NCBI GenBank assembly: GCA_964526035.1
Contig: CAZGKE010000008.1
Coordinates: 1-44,904, forward strand
From: DAOMOD01 sp964526035
Lineage (GTDB): Bacteria > Pseudomonadota > Gammaproteobacteria > Xanthomonadales > BPKI01
Length of the DNA: 44,904 bases
Direction: 5' to 3'
The translations under genes and the position numbers were made by a program. The notes below the pieces were generated by a model, which worked only from the letters and a program-made list of their open reading frames with translations, had not been told where the DNA came from and made no database searches. Every line of letters starts with the position of its first letter. Within the stretch, counting starts at the first letter, position 1. This document shows, one piece after another, positions 14,684 through 23,681 of the stretch.

Positions 14684-15814
14684 TCAGGAAGATTCCATCA
14701 GCTCCACGCCGTCCAGCCCCTGCGACAGGGTGTGGGCGTCGCCGCCCTGGCTGAGTTTGATGCGCAGGCGCACTTCATTGGCGCTGTCGGCATGGCGCAG
14801 GGCGTCCTCGTAGGAAATTTCGCCGGCGGTGTACAGCTCGAAGAGATGTTGGTCGAAGGTGCGCATGCCGAGATTGGTGGATTCCTTCATCAGCTCCTTG
14901 AGCTTGTGGATCTCGCCGTCGCGGATGTAATCCTGCACCAGCGGAGTACCGATCAGGATTTCCATCGCGACGCGGCGCGCCTTGCCATCCACCGTGGGAA
15001 TGAGCTGCTGCGCCACCACCGCCTTCAGGTTGAGCGACAGGTCCATGAGCAGCTGCGGGCGGCGGTCCTCGGGGAAGAAATGCAGGATACGGTCAAGCGC
15101 CTGGTTGGCGTTGTTGGCGTGCAGGGTGCACAGCACCAGATGGCCGGTCTCGGCAAAGGCGATGCAGTGATCCATGGTTTCGCGGGTTCGCACCTCGCCG
15201 ATCATGATCACGTCGGGCGCCTGGCGAAGGGTGTTCTTCAGGGCGTTGTCCCAGCTGTCGGTATCGATGCCGACTTCGCGCTGGGTGATGATGCAGCCCT
15301 CGTGACGATGCACGAACTCGATCGGATCCTCGATGGTGATGATGTGCCCGGTGGAGTTCTGGTTGCGATAGCCGAGCATCGCTGCCAGCGACGTCGACTT
15401 TCCGGTACCGGTGGCACCGACGAAGATGATGACGCCGCGCTTGGTCATTGCCAGGGTCTTGATGACCGGCGGCAGGTTGAGCTCGTCCACCGTGGGGATG
15501 CGCGTCTCGATGCGACGCAGGACCATGCCGACCTGGTTGCGCTGGTAGAAGCAGCTGACGCGGAATCGGCCGACACCCGCCACGCCGATGGCGAAGTTGC
15601 ACTCGTGGGTACGCTCGAACTCCTCGCGCTGCGAGGGCGTCATCACACCGAGCACCATGTCGCGGCTCTGCTGCGCCGACAGCGGCTGCTGGGTGATGGG
15701 CGAAATGCGGCCGTTCACCTTCATGCTCGGCGCCAGCCCGGCGGTGACGAAAAGGTCGGACGCCTTCTTGTGCGCCATCAACTTCAGGAAAGAGGTGAAG
15801 TCCGCAGTGCTCAT
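14684..15814 (-). CDS. pilU: Type IV pilus retraction ATPase PilU
   Basis: A 376-residue PilT-like hexameric ATPase. Visible motifs are Walker A GATGTGKS (133-140), the Asp box ITIEDPIEFVH, Walker B DVIMIGEVR and the His box TGHLVLCTLHANNA. The C-terminal acidic/hydrophobic tail (LSQGLDGVELMESS) beyond the PilT length is typical of PilU. It works with PilT to depolymerise pilin at the inner-membrane base of the pilus. ATG 15814 has AGGAG eight bases upstream and lies 11 bases after the pilT stop. Confidence 0.94.
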   Translation of the reverse strand: MSTADFTSFLKLMAHKKASDLFVTAGLAPSMKVNGRISPITQQPLSAQQSRDMVLGVMTPSQREEFERTHECNFAIGVAGVGRFRVSCFYQRNQVGMVLRRIETRIPTVDELNLPPVIKTLAMTKRGVIIFVGATGTGKSTSLAAMLGYRNQNSTGHIITIEDPIEFVHRHEGCIITQREVGIDTDSWDNALKNTLRQAPDVIMIGEVRTRETMDHCIAFAETGHLVLCTLHANNANQALDRILHFFPEDRRPQLLMDLSLNLKAVVAQQLIPTVDGKARRVAMEILIGTPLVQDYIRDGEIHKLKELMKESTNLGMRTFDQHLFELYTAGEISYEDALRHADSANEVRLRIKLSQGGDAHTLSQGLDGVELMESS

Positions 15815-15825
15815 CGGTAGAACTC

Positions 15826-16863
15826 CTACTGGAAGATGCCCTTGTCCTTGGCGTACTGGATGGCCTCCTGGCGGGAAACCTGACCGCGCTTGACCATGTC
15901 CTGCAGGCACTGGTCGAGGGTCTGCATGCCGCTGTTCTGGCCGGTCTGGATGGCGGAATACATCTGCGCGACCTTGTCCTCGCGAATCAGGTTGCGGATG
16001 GCGGGTGTGGCCACCATGATCTCATGCGCGGCGACGCGGCCACCACCGACCTTCTTGAGCAGGGACTGCGATATGACCGAGCGCAGCGACTCCGAGAGCA
16101 TGGAGCGCACCATGGGCTTCTCGCCGGCCGGAAATACGTCGATGATGCGATCGATGGTCTTGGCCGCCGAGCTGGTATGCAGCGTGCCGAACACCAGGTG
16201 TCCGGTTTCCGCGGCCGTCAATGCCAGGCGGATGGTCTCCAGGTCGCGCAGCTCGCCGACCAGGATGTAGTCGGGGTCCTCGCGCAGCGCAGAGCGCAGC
16301 GCCTCGTTGAAGCCGTGGGTGTCGCGATGAACCTCGCGCTGGTTGATCAGGCACTTCTGCGAGGTGTGCACGAATTCGATGGGATCCTCGACGGTGAGGA
16401 TGTGCGCGTATTCGTTCTTGTTGATGTGATCGACCATGGCCGCCAGCGTGGTCGACTTGCCGGAGCCGGTCGGACCAGTCACCAGAATCAGGCCCACCGG
16501 CTGCGCAATCAGCTCCTTGAAGATCTTCGGCGCATTGAGATCCTCGAGGGTCAGGACCTCGGACGGAATGGTACGGAACACCGCACCGGCGCCACGGTTC
16601 TGGTTGAAGGCGTTGACGCGGAAGCGGGCAAGGCCCTCAATGGCGAACGAGAAGTCGGTTTCGAGGAACTCCTCGTAGTCGCGGCGCTGCTTGTCCGACA
16701 TGATGTCGTAGATCAGCGCGTGAACCTGCTTGTGGTCGAATGCCGGCACGTTGATGCGCCGTACATCGCCGTCGACACGGATCATCGGCGGCACACCTGC
16801 CGATATATGCAGGTCGGATGCCTTGTTCTTCACCGAAAATGCCAGAAGCTCGGCAATATCCAT
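15826..16863 (-). CDS. pilT: Type IV pilus twitching motility ATPase PilT
   Basis: A 345-residue retraction motor. The N-terminal PAS-like domain is followed by Walker A GPTGSGKST (130-138), the Asp box TVEDPIEFVH, Walker B DYILVGELRDLET and His box TGHLVFGTLHTSSA. The AIRNLIRE motif near residue 288, needed for retraction in Pseudomonas PilT, is present. Start ATG 16863. It is divergent from yggS, an arrangement conserved in many gammaproteobacteria, and forms an operon with pilU. Confidence 0.96.
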   Translation of the reverse strand: MDIAELLAFSVKNKASDLHISAGVPPMIRVDGDVRRINVPAFDHKQVHALIYDIMSDKQRRDYEEFLETDFSFAIEGLARFRVNAFNQNRGAGAVFRTIPSEVLTLEDLNAPKIFKELIAQPVGLILVTGPTGSGKSTTLAAMVDHINKNEYAHILTVEDPIEFVHTSQKCLINQREVHRDTHGFNEALRSALREDPDYILVGELRDLETIRLALTAAETGHLVFGTLHTSSAAKTIDRIIDVFPAGEKPMVRSMLSESLRSVISQSLLKKVGGGRVAAHEIMVATPAIRNLIREDKVAQMYSAIQTGQNSGMQTLDQCLQDMVKRGQVSRQEAIQYAKDKGIFQ

Positions 16864-16946
16864 GCGCTTCCCCTTGGGTTGGACGGCCACCCCGGTTCGC
16901 ACCGGGCCTTCGCTTGCCGCAGTATAGCCAAATCACGAGAAACGCC

Positions 16947-17627
16947 ATGTCCGGGGAAAACGCAACCGAACGACTCGCCTTCGTACGCGAGCGCATCGAG
17001 ACCGCCTGCCGCCGCGCGGGACGCCCGGCGGACAGCGTGCGCCTGCTGGCCGTCGGCAAGACCCGGCTGCCCCAGGCGCTTGCACTGCTGGCTGCGGCGG
17101 GGCAGCGGATCTTCGGCGAGAACTATGTGCAGGAGGGCATTGCCAAGCGCGCCGCCTTGGCCGATGCCGGCCTCGAATGGCACCTCATAGGTCCGCTGCA
17201 GTCGAACAAGTGTCGTGATGCAGCGCAGCACTTCGACTGGCTGCAGAGCCTGGACCGCGCCAAGCTGGTGCCGCTGCTGGCGCGCCATCGAGATCCGGCG
17301 CGCCCCTTGGACGTGCTGCTGCAGGTCAAGATCGACGACGAGGCCTCCAAATCCGGCGTCGACCCCGCCGACCTGCCGGCGCTGGCCGATGCCGTGGCAG
17401 CGGCCCCGGGTCTGCGCCTTCGCGGCCTGATGAGCATCCCCGCTCCGCGCAGCGACGACGACCGCCGCCGCGCCTTCGCCGCGCTGCGCGCCCTCCATGA
17501 ACGCCTGCAGCAGTCCCATGCTGGCATCGATACGCTGTCCATGGGCATGAGCGCGGATTTCGAACTGGCGATTGCGGAGGGTGCCACCCTTGTCCGCGTG
17601 GGAACGGCGCTGTTCGGACCACGCTAG
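16947..17627 (+). CDS. yggS: YggS family PLP homeostasis protein
   Basis: A 226-residue PLP-binding protein with the alanine-racemase-like barrel. Lys38 in LLAVGKTR is the residue expected to hold PLP. Other family blocks are FGENYVQE, WHLIGPLQSNK, LLQVKIDDEASKSG and LSMGMSADFELAIAEGATLVRVGTALFG. The protein buffers free PLP in the cytoplasm; it has no known catalytic activity. I use ATG 16947. It starts the yggS-proC-yggT cluster, opposite pilT. Confidence 0.95.
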   Translation: MSGENATERLAFVRERIETACRRAGRPADSVRLLAVGKTRLPQALALLAAAGQRIFGENYVQEGIAKRAALADAGLEWHLIGPLQSNKCRDAAQHFDWLQSLDRAKLVPLLARHRDPARPLDVLLQVKIDDEASKSGVDPADLPALADAVAAAPGLRLRGLMSIPAPRSDDDRRRAFAALRALHERLQQSHAGIDTLSMGMSADFELAIAEGATLVRVGTALFGPR

Positions 17628-17682
17628 GCCTCGACACGCCCATCCCCTAAACTCCGCCCTCCCCCGCACCACAGCGTCCGGC

Positions 17683-18528
17683 ATGACGATTCACGACTCC
17701 CGATTTCCGATTCACGGCAAGATTGGCTTCATCGGCGGCGGCAACATGGCGCGCAGCCTGATCGGCGGGTTGATCGCCCGGGGGCAGCCGCCTGCCAGCA
17801 TTCTGGTTTCCGAGCCGAACGCCGAGCTGCGGTCTCGTCTCGGCGCGGATTTCAATGTGGAAGTCCACGCCGACAATGCGCCGGTAGCAGGCGCTGCGGA
17901 CATTCTCCTGCTTGCCGTCAAACCGCAGGTCATGCGTACGGTATGCGAGGCCATTGGCAAATCTCGCGGCGGGAATGCCGTGGTGGTGTCGATCGCCGCC
18001 GGAATCACCGCCGCACAGCTTGACGCCTGGCTGGGCGGTGGCGCCGCCATCGTGCGCTGCATGCCGAATACACCAGCGCTGATCGGCGCAGGCGCCAGCG
18101 GCCTCTTCGCCAACGCCGCGTGCAGCGCGTCCCAGCGCGAGGCCGCGCAGGCCCTGATGAGCGCGGCCGGGGTCAGCGCCTGGATCGAGGACGAAGCCCT
18201 GATGGACGCAGTGACTGCGGTGTCGGGAAGCGGGCCAGCCTATTTTTTCCACCTGATCGAGGCACTGCAGGCGGCTGCCGAGCGCCAGGGCCTGCCGCCG
18301 CAGGCGGCGCGTTTGCTGGTTCTGCACACGGCGCTGGGCGCCGCACGCATGGCCGTCGAGGGCGACGAGGACGCCGCCACCCTGCGCCAGCGTGTGACTT
18401 CGCCGGGCGGCACCACCGAACGCGCTCTCGAGGTGTTGAGTGAAGGCGGTCTCGCCAATCTGATCGACGCCGCCGTCGTCGCCGCCACCGAACGCGGGCG
18501 CCAACTCGCGGCCGCGGCGGAGGGCTGA
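17683..18528 (+). CDS. proC: Pyrroline-5-carboxylate reductase
   Basis: A 281-residue enzyme that makes the last step of proline synthesis, reducing pyrroline-5-carboxylate with NAD(P)H. The N-terminal Rossmann loop GFIGGGNMARSLIGG (residues 15-29) is followed by AVKPQVM and RCMPNTPALIGAGASG. The C-terminal dimer domain holds DAVTAVSGSGPAYFF and TSPGGTTERALEVL, the family signature. The start ATG 17683 is 55 bases after yggS. The first ten residues (MTIHDSRFPI) before the Rossmann strand are a slight extension over the usual length. Confidence 0.96.
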   Translation: MTIHDSRFPIHGKIGFIGGGNMARSLIGGLIARGQPPASILVSEPNAELRSRLGADFNVEVHADNAPVAGAADILLLAVKPQVMRTVCEAIGKSRGGNAVVVSIAAGITAAQLDAWLGGGAAIVRCMPNTPALIGAGASGLFANAACSASQREAAQALMSAAGVSAWIEDEALMDAVTAVSGSGPAYFFHLIEALQAAAERQGLPPQAARLLVLHTALGAARMAVEGDEDAATLRQRVTSPGGTTERALEVLSEGGLANLIDAAVVAATERGRQLAAAAEG

Positions 18529-18531
18529 TCC

Positions 18532-19104
18532 ATGGGCTATTTCTCCAACGCCGGTCAGGTTCTGGTCGAGTTCGCATTCGGCATCGTCACCGTGCTGCTG
18601 CTGCTGCGAGTGCTGCTGCAGTTCGTTCGCGCCGACTTCAACAATCCGATCTGCCAGTTCCTCTACAAGGCGAGCAATCCGCTGCTGATTCCCCTGGGCA
18701 AGCTGTTTCCGGTGGTGCGCGGCTTGAACACGGCGGGTCTGGTGGTTGCGTGGGTACTGCAGTCGATCAAGTGGGTGTTCATGGGTCTGTTGCTCGGTGG
18801 CTGGCTGGCGCTTCCGGGGGTGGTGGTGCTCGGCCTTTACTCGTTGGTCGACCTGATCCTGCTGATCCTGTTCTGGACCATCATCCTGCGCATCGTGCTG
18901 AGCTTCGTGGCACCGGACGGATATCACCCGGTGGTTCCCCTCACCTACCGCATTACCGAGCCGCTGCTGGCGCCGGTGCGCGCGCTCATCCCGAGCGCCG
19001 GCGGACTGGACTTCTCTCCGATCCTGGTTACTTTGGGCATCTACCTGCTGCGCATCCTGGTGGCTGCTCCGCTGCGCGACCTCGGACTCAGGCTGGCTGC
19101 CTGA
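18532..19104 (+). CDS. yggT: YggT family inner-membrane protein
   Basis: A 190-residue protein made of two YggT repeats. Each has a hydrophobic helix, an amphipathic part and a P-L-L-x-P motif: ASNPLLIPLGKLFPVVRG near residue 46 and TEPLLAPVRALIPSAGGLDFSPI near residue 142. Family members lie in the inner membrane and have been linked to osmotic or ion homeostasis and cell-division-site architecture. GGAGG precedes the ATG and proC ends three bases earlier. Confidence 0.93.
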   Translation: MGYFSNAGQVLVEFAFGIVTVLLLLRVLLQFVRADFNNPICQFLYKASNPLLIPLGKLFPVVRGLNTAGLVVAWVLQSIKWVFMGLLLGGWLALPGVVVLGLYSLVDLILLILFWTIILRIVLSFVAPDGYHPVVPLTYRITEPLLAPVRALIPSAGGLDFSPILVTLGIYLLRILVAAPLRDLGLRLAA

Positions 19105-19167
19105 GTGGCGCAGGTCGAGACCCTTTCAGCGATCTACACTGGAGCCCCCCGGCAGGAGTCACAAGCC

Positions 19168-19602
19168 ATGCGATCCCTAACCCTTGCGACGGTGCTCTTC
19201 TGTCTCTGTCCCCTTGTCCAGGCGCAGCAGGCACAGGATTTCGGTGGCTTCACCGTCCACTACAGCGCCGTGTCGACGGACATGCTTGCCGCGGAGGTGG
19301 TCCGCGGCTATGGAATCACCCGGTCGCGCAGCCGGGCCCTGCTCAACATTGCCGTACTGCGCAAGACCGAAGACGGGCTCGGCACGCCCATCACCGCCGA
19401 GGTTTCAGCGACGGCGACCAATCTGAACGGACAGCTCACCTCGGTGCGCATGCGCGAGGTTCGTGAGCAGGACGCCGTCTACTACCTGGGCGAATTGCGC
19501 GTCAGCCACGAAGAGACCTTCGATTTCGAGGTGTCCGTGAAGCCCGAGGGTGAAGAGAGGCCGCGTTCCCTGCGCTTCCGCCAGCAGTTCTTCACCGACT
19601 GA
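19168..19602 (+). CDS. DUF4426 family exported protein
   Basis: A 144-residue protein with a signal peptide (SLTLATVLFCLCPLVQA) followed by the DUF4426 core: FGGFTVHYSAVSTDML, EVVRGYGITRSRSRALLNIAVL and the closing RFRQQFFTD. The family is a periplasmic beta-sandwich of unknown function that usually sits next to yggT, often near met genes. AGGAG at 19154-19158 favours ATG 19168 over an in-frame start 63 bases upstream. The stop overlaps the next ATG by one base (TGATG), so translation is coupled to the phosphatase-like gene. Confidence 0.88.
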   Translation: MRSLTLATVLFCLCPLVQAQQAQDFGGFTVHYSAVSTDMLAAEVVRGYGITRSRSRALLNIAVLRKTEDGLGTPITAEVSATATNLNGQLTSVRMREVREQDAVYYLGELRVSHEETFDFEVSVKPEGEERPRSLRFRQQFFTD

Positions 19603-20300
19603 TGGGCGAACTGCTGCTGGTCCGCCACGGCCAGGCGTCGGCCGGCAGCGCCAATTATGACCAGCTTTCTGCGCTCGGCCACCGCCAGTCCGAGCGGCTC
19701 GGCCAATGGCTGCTTGCGCAGCGCCGACCGTTGGCAGGCGTGGTGCGCGGCGACCTGGTGCGCCATCGCGAAACGCTGCACGGCATCGCCCAGGTCTACA
19801 GCGCAGCCGGCGAACCGCTGCCCGAGGCTCGAGTCGACGCCGGCCTCAACGAGTTCGACTTCAAGTCGCTGCTCGGCGCGGAACTGGCGCGACATGCCGA
19901 CGCCCCGGCACTTGATCATCTGGGCGCGCTGCCGCAGCGCGAGGTGTTCATGCTGCTGCGCCGGACGCTGCTGGCCTGGACGCGCGGCGAGCTCGATCAC
20001 GCTATCAGCGAGCGCTGGTGCGACTTCCGCGACCGCGTGCACGCCTCGGCTGCCGGACTCAGCGAGGAGGCACGCGGCGCCGGCCCGCAGCTGGTGGTGT
20101 CCTCCGGCGGGGTGATGTCGTTGATCGCACAGAAGGCGCTTGACCTGCCGGATGCGCGGGTGGTCGACCTCAACCTGACCATCCGCAATTCGGCGCTGGC
20201 GGAATTCCTGGTATCGCCGGACGGGCTGCTGATGCGCAGCTGGAACGCGCTGCCGCATCTTTCCGGGCCCGATCATTTCGAGATGCATACTTACTACTGA
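19602..20300 (+). CDS. Histidine phosphatase-like protein with altered second histidine
   Basis: A 232-residue member of the phosphoglycerate mutase-like histidine phosphatase family. The phospho-acceptor motif RHGQ is intact (His9). The conserved Arg (LVRHRETL) and the Glu in LNEFDF are also present. The second catalytic motif, normally a hydrophobic strand plus HGG, reads LVVSSGGVMS, with Ser168 in the His position. It may have low or no phosphatase activity, or a subfamily-specific one. It precedes an acyl-CoA dehydrogenase and a kinase-like gene, and probably acts with them. TGATG overlap with the preceding gene. Confidence 0.85.
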   Translation: MGELLLVRHGQASAGSANYDQLSALGHRQSERLGQWLLAQRRPLAGVVRGDLVRHRETLHGIAQVYSAAGEPLPEARVDAGLNEFDFKSLLGAELARHADAPALDHLGALPQREVFMLLRRTLLAWTRGELDHAISERWCDFRDRVHASAAGLSEEARGAGPQLVVSSGGVMSLIAQKALDLPDARVVDLNLTIRNSALAEFLVSPDGLLMRSWNALPHLSGPDHFEMHTYY

Positions 20301-20373
20301 CGACTGATCTACGCAAAGATGCACGCCGGGCGTTCGTAGCCCATGCGGCGTCGGCACGGCACGGAAACAAACG

Positions 20374-21594
20374 ATGACCAACACCGATCTGTTTGCCCAT
20401 TCGCAGCAATCGCTCGATCTGCAGCAGCGGCTGCAGGCCTTCATGGCCGAAGTCGTGCTGCCGGGTGAAGTCGAGTACCACGCGCATACGGCACAGCAGG
20501 GACAGCGCTGGACCATTCCGCCGGTGATGGAGGCAATGAAGGCCAGGGCGCGCGCCGCCGGACTGTGGAACCTGTTCCTCCCCGATGCCGGAGATGGCGC
20601 CGGCCTCAGCAACCGCGATTACGCACCGCTCGCCGAGATCATGGGTCGTTCGCTGATTGCCCCGGAGGTCTTCAACTGCTCGGCGCCGGACACCGGCAAC
20701 ATGGAGGTGCTGCACATGTACGGCTCCGAGGCGCAGAAGGCGCGCTGGCTGACACCGCTTCTGGCCGGTGACATCCGTTCGGCCTTCGCCATGACCGAGC
20801 CCGAGGTCGCGTCATCGGACGCCACCAATATCAGCACCCGCATCGATCGCGACGGCGACCATTACCTCGTCAACGGCCGCAAGTGGTGGACCACCGGCGC
20901 ACCCGATCCGCGCTGCCGGGTGCTGATCGTGATGGGTCTGACCCGCCCCGATGCCGACCGGCACAGTCGCCACAGCATGGTCCTTGTACCCATGGACAGC
21001 GCGGGCGTGCGCATCGAGCGGACCCTTCCGGTGTTCGGCTACGACGATGCGCCTCACGGCCACGCCGAGATGGTCTTCGAAAACGTGCGCGTGCCGGCGG
21101 AGAACCTCATTCTCGGCGAGGGTCGCGGCTTCGAGATCGCCCAGGGCCGACTGGGGCCGGGACGCATCCACCACTGCATGCGCCTGATCGGGCTGGCGCA
21201 GCGCGCGCTCGAAGCCATGATCTCGCGTGCCAGCGAGCGTGTCGCGTTCGGCCGACCGCTGGCGGCCCACGGCATGACGCAGGAAGCCATCGCCCTGTCG
21301 CGCTGCGATATCGACCAGGCGCGCCTGCTGACGCTGCAGGCGGCGCATGCCATGGACGTGGCCGGCAACAAGGGGGCCAAGGACCTGATCGGCATGATCA
21401 AGATCATCGCGCCGCGCATGGCCTGCCGGGTGATCGACCGCGCCATCCAGGTCCATGGCGGCGCCGGCGTCAGCGCCGACACCTTCCTCGCCCATGCCTA
21501 TGCCGGCGCGCGCTCGCTGCGTCTGGCTGACGGTCCTGACGAAGTCCATATCGCCGCGCTGGCCCGCAGCATGGTCAAGGGAGCCGCGCCATGA
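20374..21594 (+). CDS. Acyl-CoA dehydrogenase, ACAD10/ACAD11-like
   Basis: A 406-residue FAD enzyme. The N-terminal helical domain, the beta-domain with AFAMTEPEVASSDATNIS and the flavin-binding YLVNGRKWWTTGA, then the C-terminal helical bundle with RVAFGRPLAAHGM and QVHGGAGVSAD are all typical. AFAMTEPEVASSDATN with its S-S-D-A-T run is characteristic of the branch containing the dehydrogenase domain of human ACAD10/ACAD11 and bacterial LvaC. The stop overlaps the kinase ATG by four bases. Together the pair matches the domains fused in ACAD10/11. The start ATG 20374 has only a weak GGA upstream. Confidence 0.92.
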   Translation: MTNTDLFAHSQQSLDLQQRLQAFMAEVVLPGEVEYHAHTAQQGQRWTIPPVMEAMKARARAAGLWNLFLPDAGDGAGLSNRDYAPLAEIMGRSLIAPEVFNCSAPDTGNMEVLHMYGSEAQKARWLTPLLAGDIRSAFAMTEPEVASSDATNISTRIDRDGDHYLVNGRKWWTTGAPDPRCRVLIVMGLTRPDADRHSRHSMVLVPMDSAGVRIERTLPVFGYDDAPHGHAEMVFENVRVPAENLILGEGRGFEIAQGRLGPGRIHHCMRLIGLAQRALEAMISRASERVAFGRPLAAHGMTQEAIALSRCDIDQARLLTLQAAHAMDVAGNKGAKDLIGMIKIIAPRMACRVIDRAIQVHGGAGVSADTFLAHAYAGARSLRLADGPDEVHIAALARSMVKGAAP

Positions 21595-22622
21595 ATCATT
21601 CGCTGGAGCTTCCCGTTACGGCACTTGCAAGCTACCTGGAGCGTCATGTCGAAGGCTTCCGCGGACCGCTGCAGGCCACCAAGTTCAAGGGCGGCCAGTC
21701 CAACCCCACCTACCGCATCGAGGCGGCCTCCGGCCGCTACGTGCTGCGCCGCAAGCCGCCCGGCGCGCTGCTGGCTTCGGCGCATGCGGTCGACCGCGAA
21801 TTCCGCGTCATCAGCGCCCTGCACGGCGGCAGCGTGCCGGTCGCGCAGCCGCTGCACCTGTGCACCGACGAGTCGGTGATCGGCAGCTGGTTCTACCTGA
21901 TGGGCTTCGTCGACGGGCGCATCTTCTGGGACCCCTCGCTTCCCGAGCAAAGCGCAGCGCAGCGCAGCGACATTTACGTTGAACTGGTTCGGGTGATGGC
22001 GGCGCTGCACGCAGTCGACGTGGATGCCGTCGGCCTTGCCGACTACGGCAAGCCCGGCAACTACTTCGAGCGCCAGGTCGGACGCTGGACCCGTCAGTAC
22101 CGGGACAGCGAAACCGGACGCATCGAGGCGATTGAGGCCTTGATCGACTGGCTGCCGGATGCGGCGCCAGGCGATGGCGGGATGCGCGCCCTGGTCCATG
22201 GCGACTTCCGCATCGACAACCTGATCTTCGACCCGGTCGAGCCTCGCGTGCTCGCCGTGGTCGACTGGGAGCTGTCCACGCTCGGCCACCCGCTGGCCGA
22301 CCTGGCCTATTTCTGCATGTGCCTGCGCCTGCCGCGCAATCCGGTTATTCCGGGACTGGCCGGACTCGACCGCGAGGCGCTCGGCATACCGGACGAAGCC
22401 GCCATCGTCGCCGCCTACCGTGCGCGCGGCGGCGCCGACCCCGGCAGCGACTGGCCGTTCCACCTGGCCTTCAACTTCTTCCGTCTGGCCGGCATTGCCC
22501 AGGGCGTGTACAAACGCGCCGAGCAGGGCAACGCCTCCAGCGAGCAGGCGCTGGCTACAGGGCGCATGACCGACATGCTGGCGCAGATGGGCTGCGAGGT
22601 GGCGGGAATCGGGCCGCGCTGA
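21591..22622 (+). CDS. APH-fold phosphotransferase, ACAD10/11 kinase-domain-like
   Basis: A 343-residue protein of the aminoglycoside phosphotransferase/choline kinase fold. Features are the nucleotide loop FKGGQSNPTYRIE, the ATP-binding lysine in LRRKPPG, the catalytic loop VHGDFRIDNLIF and the metal-binding VVDWELSTLGHPLADLA. Homologues fused to or adjacent to acyl-CoA dehydrogenases (ACAD10/11, LvaA) phosphorylate the 4-hydroxyl of hydroxyacyl-CoAs before dehydration, so this is more likely lipid or hydroxyacid metabolism than antibiotic resistance. ATGA overlap with the dehydrogenase gene. Confidence 0.9.
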   Translation: MNHSLELPVTALASYLERHVEGFRGPLQATKFKGGQSNPTYRIEAASGRYVLRRKPPGALLASAHAVDREFRVISALHGGSVPVAQPLHLCTDESVIGSWFYLMGFVDGRIFWDPSLPEQSAAQRSDIYVELVRVMAALHAVDVDAVGLADYGKPGNYFERQVGRWTRQYRDSETGRIEAIEALIDWLPDAAPGDGGMRALVHGDFRIDNLIFDPVEPRVLAVVDWELSTLGHPLADLAYFCMCLRLPRNPVIPGLAGLDREALGIPDEAAIVAAYRARGGADPGSDWPFHLAFNFFRLAGIAQGVYKRAEQGNASSEQALATGRMTDMLAQMGCEVAGIGPR

Positions 22623-22725
22623 ACTGCCGTTTTGTCCGTTCGGTTGGGAGACCTGCGAGTCTGCCAGACCGGGAAATGGCAGGACCTGGAAGGGTCATCC
22701 CGGGTCTCACCTTGAGCTATGCCGG

Positions 22726-23667
22726 CTATCTGATCTGATCGGGGCATTCGGCAGATGAGGCGCGCTGCAATCCGCGCCGCGTTTCAGCCAGCGCATCTTC
22801 GAATTCCGTTGTAACCACGGCTTCGCCGTTGGACAGCGCATCAAGGGCTTGGGCGGTGCAGCCGAGTTCCCCCAGCACCGTAGCCAGGTTGTTCCACCCG
22901 GCGGGATGCGCTGGCGCGGCTTCAGTGGCGAGGCGATAGTGGCGGGCTGCGACTTCGCGGTTGCCGCGCATGTAGGCAATGTTCCCGAGGCCCAGGCGCG
23001 CGGAAAAGCTGTCCGGCCAGCGTTTCAGCGCTGCGCGGTAGGCGCTTTCCGCTGGATCCAGAAGACCCACCGCCTCGAAGCCTGCTGCAGCATCGACCCA
23101 GCGGGCGCTGCTGGCGAACGCCGGTACGGAATCCGCGCCGAGCGCCACCATCGCCCAGCGGCCGCCGCGATCCCACAGCGCCCGAAAGCGCCGGTCCGGC
23201 ATGCGCTGACGGAATTCGCTCCCGGAACGCAGCAGCCAGCGCCCGCGCGCCTCGCGACCGATGACCACGGCGTAATGCCAGCGCGGCCAGCGGACGCTGC
23301 CCAGATTCTGCAGCACCAGCACCGGATAGCCTGCGCCAAGCGCCTGCTCGATCGCAGCGACGTCGCTATCGAGCAAGTAAGGCAACCGCCCGGCCTGACG
23401 CGCGGCTGCAATCATCTCGATCTGCAGACTGCCCTGCCGCGCAGGAAGGTAGACATGTGGCGCAAGCTGATCGGGTTCGATGTCGACGCCGGCATGCACC
23501 AGGACCGAGGCAAGGGCGGCCGGGCCGCAGTGCCATTCGCGCTGCGGGAAGAACGGGGTGTCGACCAGTTCCAGCTCGATGACCGGCGCATCAAGCCCGC
23601 GCAGTGCACACCCAGTGGTGGACAGCACGAGCGCAACAAGCAGGAGGCGCCCGCAGGCGCCTCCCAT
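22726..23667 (-). CDS. PA2778-type lipoprotein: C39-like cysteine peptidase plus TPRs
   Basis: A 313-residue predicted lipoprotein with the lipobox LSTTGC (Cys20). The C39-like papain-fold domain carries Cys47 (WHCGPAALASVL) and His131 (RWHYAVVIG), the catalytic pair. From about residue 188 two to three tetratricopeptide repeats follow (for example AARHYRLATEAAPAHPAGWNNLA). The architecture matches the Pseudomonas PA2778 family. No leader-containing bacteriocin or ABC partner is present, so a housekeeping envelope role is more likely than bacteriocin export. It lies 14 bases after the PA2779-like gene. Confidence 0.88.
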   Translation of the reverse strand: MGGACGRLLLVALVLSTTGCALRGLDAPVIELELVDTPFFPQREWHCGPAALASVLVHAGVDIEPDQLAPHVYLPARQGSLQIEMIAAARQAGRLPYLLDSDVAAIEQALGAGYPVLVLQNLGSVRWPRWHYAVVIGREARGRWLLRSGSEFRQRMPDRRFRALWDRGGRWAMVALGADSVPAFASSARWVDAAAGFEAVGLLDPAESAYRAALKRWPDSFSARLGLGNIAYMRGNREVAARHYRLATEAAPAHPAGWNNLATVLGELGCTAQALDALSNGEAVVTTEFEDALAETRRGLQRASSAECPDQIR

Positions 23668-23681
23668 GGTGTGGCCGGCGA

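Noticed and set aside
21591..22622. APH-fold protein as an antibiotic-resistance kinase
   Set aside because: Its overlap with an acyl-CoA dehydrogenase gene and similarity to the ACAD10/11 kinase domain favour acyl-CoA metabolism.
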